Source: CAYJDG01 sp964368875
GTDB lineage: Bacteria > Pseudomonadota > Alphaproteobacteria > Micavibrionales > Micavibrionaceae
Length of the DNA stretch: 46,051 nt
Assembly (NCBI GenBank): GCA_964368875.1
Contig: CAYJDG010000015.1
Span: 1 to 46,051, forward strand
Direction: 5' to 3'
A program made the position numbers and the translations under genes. This document shows positions 45,970-46,051 of the stretch, piece after piece. The number at the start of each line of letters is the position of its first letter. Positions within the stretch are counted from its first letter, which is position 1. The notes below the pieces were generated by a model. It did not search any database. It had not been told where the DNA came from and saw nothing but the letters and a program-made list of their open reading frames with translations.

Positions 45970-46051
45970 ATGAACGAAGCAGAAATCATGGACTTAATTC
46001 GGGAAACCATCTGGCTCAGCATCAAGCTGAGCACCCCGATCATGCTCGTGG
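45970..46051 (+). CDS. fliQ: FliQ, export gate protein, N-terminal part
   Basis: FliQ is a small two-helix component of the export gate. The visible 27 codons give MNEAEIMDLIRETIWLSIKL followed by STPIMLV, a close match to the FliQ start and first helix. The gene runs off the right end of the window; fliR and flhB usually follow it. Confidence 0.85.
   Translation, partial: MNEAEIMDLIRETIWLSIKLSTPIMLV

Noticed and set aside
1..46051. tRNA, rRNA, CRISPR arrays, insertion sequences
   Set aside because: No cloverleaf-type sequence, no regularly spaced repeats and no transposase were noticed on reading; a tool-based scan could still find a short RNA.

Overview
The window is a flagellar gene cluster from an alphaproteobacterium with a polar-type flagellum. 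The class call rests on several alphaproteobacterial regulators found together: FlbD, FliX, FlaF, FlbT, a DksA with a one-cysteine zinc-finger region, and intergenic matches to CtrA boxes (TTAA-N7-TTAA) and to an EcfG-type stress promoter (GGAAC-N16-CGTT). FlhF and FlhG, which place and count polar flagella, point to a Rhodospirillales- or Micavibrio-like lineage rather than to Rhizobiales. Genus cannot be determined from this sequence alone.

Layout. Position 1-311 holds the end of a zinc deaminase gene. Next comes a large unknown gene on the minus strand (317-3580). From 3642 to 17212 lies a long minus-strand block, in transcription order fliF, fliG, fliH, fliN, motA, flbD, a DUF2007-like gene, a methyltransferase gene and flhA, then an unrelated HExxH protein gene and a small unknown gene, then flhF and flhG. 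From 17213 to 17626 is a 414-base regulatory region with two overlapping CtrA boxes, a sigma-54 promoter toward fliF and a sigma-70 promoter toward a FlaG-like gene. From 18229 to 23541 the minus strand carries flgI, flgJ, a flgN-like gene and fliK, then a truncated flagellin-like gene, flbT and flaF. From 23784 the plus strand carries fliX, small genes, dksA and a TerB-like gene. From 26563 to 29900 the minus strand carries flgF, flgG, flgA and flgH. From 30169 to 34066 the plus strand carries fliL, fliM, a DUF6468-like gene, a DUF4142 gene and a motE-like gene. From 36273 to 40975 is a stator group: two tandem MotB-type genes and a 1056-residue AMIN/TPR protein. The right end has fliP, fliO, a small unknown gene and a free-standing FlhB C-domain gene on the minus strand, then flgB, flgC and fliE on the plus strand, and the first codons of fliQ at the edge.

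How it works together. Products cover the MS and C rings (FliF, FliG, FliM, FliN), the export gate and its helpers (FlhA, FliP, FliO, FliQ, FliH, a FlhB-like domain), the rod (FlgB, FlgC, FlgF, FlgG, FliE, FlgJ), the P and L rings (FlgI, FlgH, FlgA), hook-length control (FliK), the stator (MotA, MotB, a MotB paralogue, a MotE-like protein) and regulation. Sigma-54 -24/-12 elements with exact GG-N10-GC spacing lie before fliF, flgI, flgF, fliM and flgB, with weaker ones before flhA and fliQ. CtrA boxes lie before flhF, the fliF region and the flagellin-like gene. Together with FlbD and FliX this suggests a Caulobacter-style CtrA to FlbD/FliX to sigma-54 cascade. The hook (flgE, flgD, flgK, flgL), full-length flagellin, fliI, fliR and full-length flhB are not in this window.

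Most notable are the tandem MotB-type genes (the first lacks the proton-carrying Asp), the candidate periplasmic AMIN/TPR stator partner, the truncated flagellin-like protein, and the CtrA and EcfG sites. No tRNA, rRNA, CRISPR array or insertion sequence was seen.
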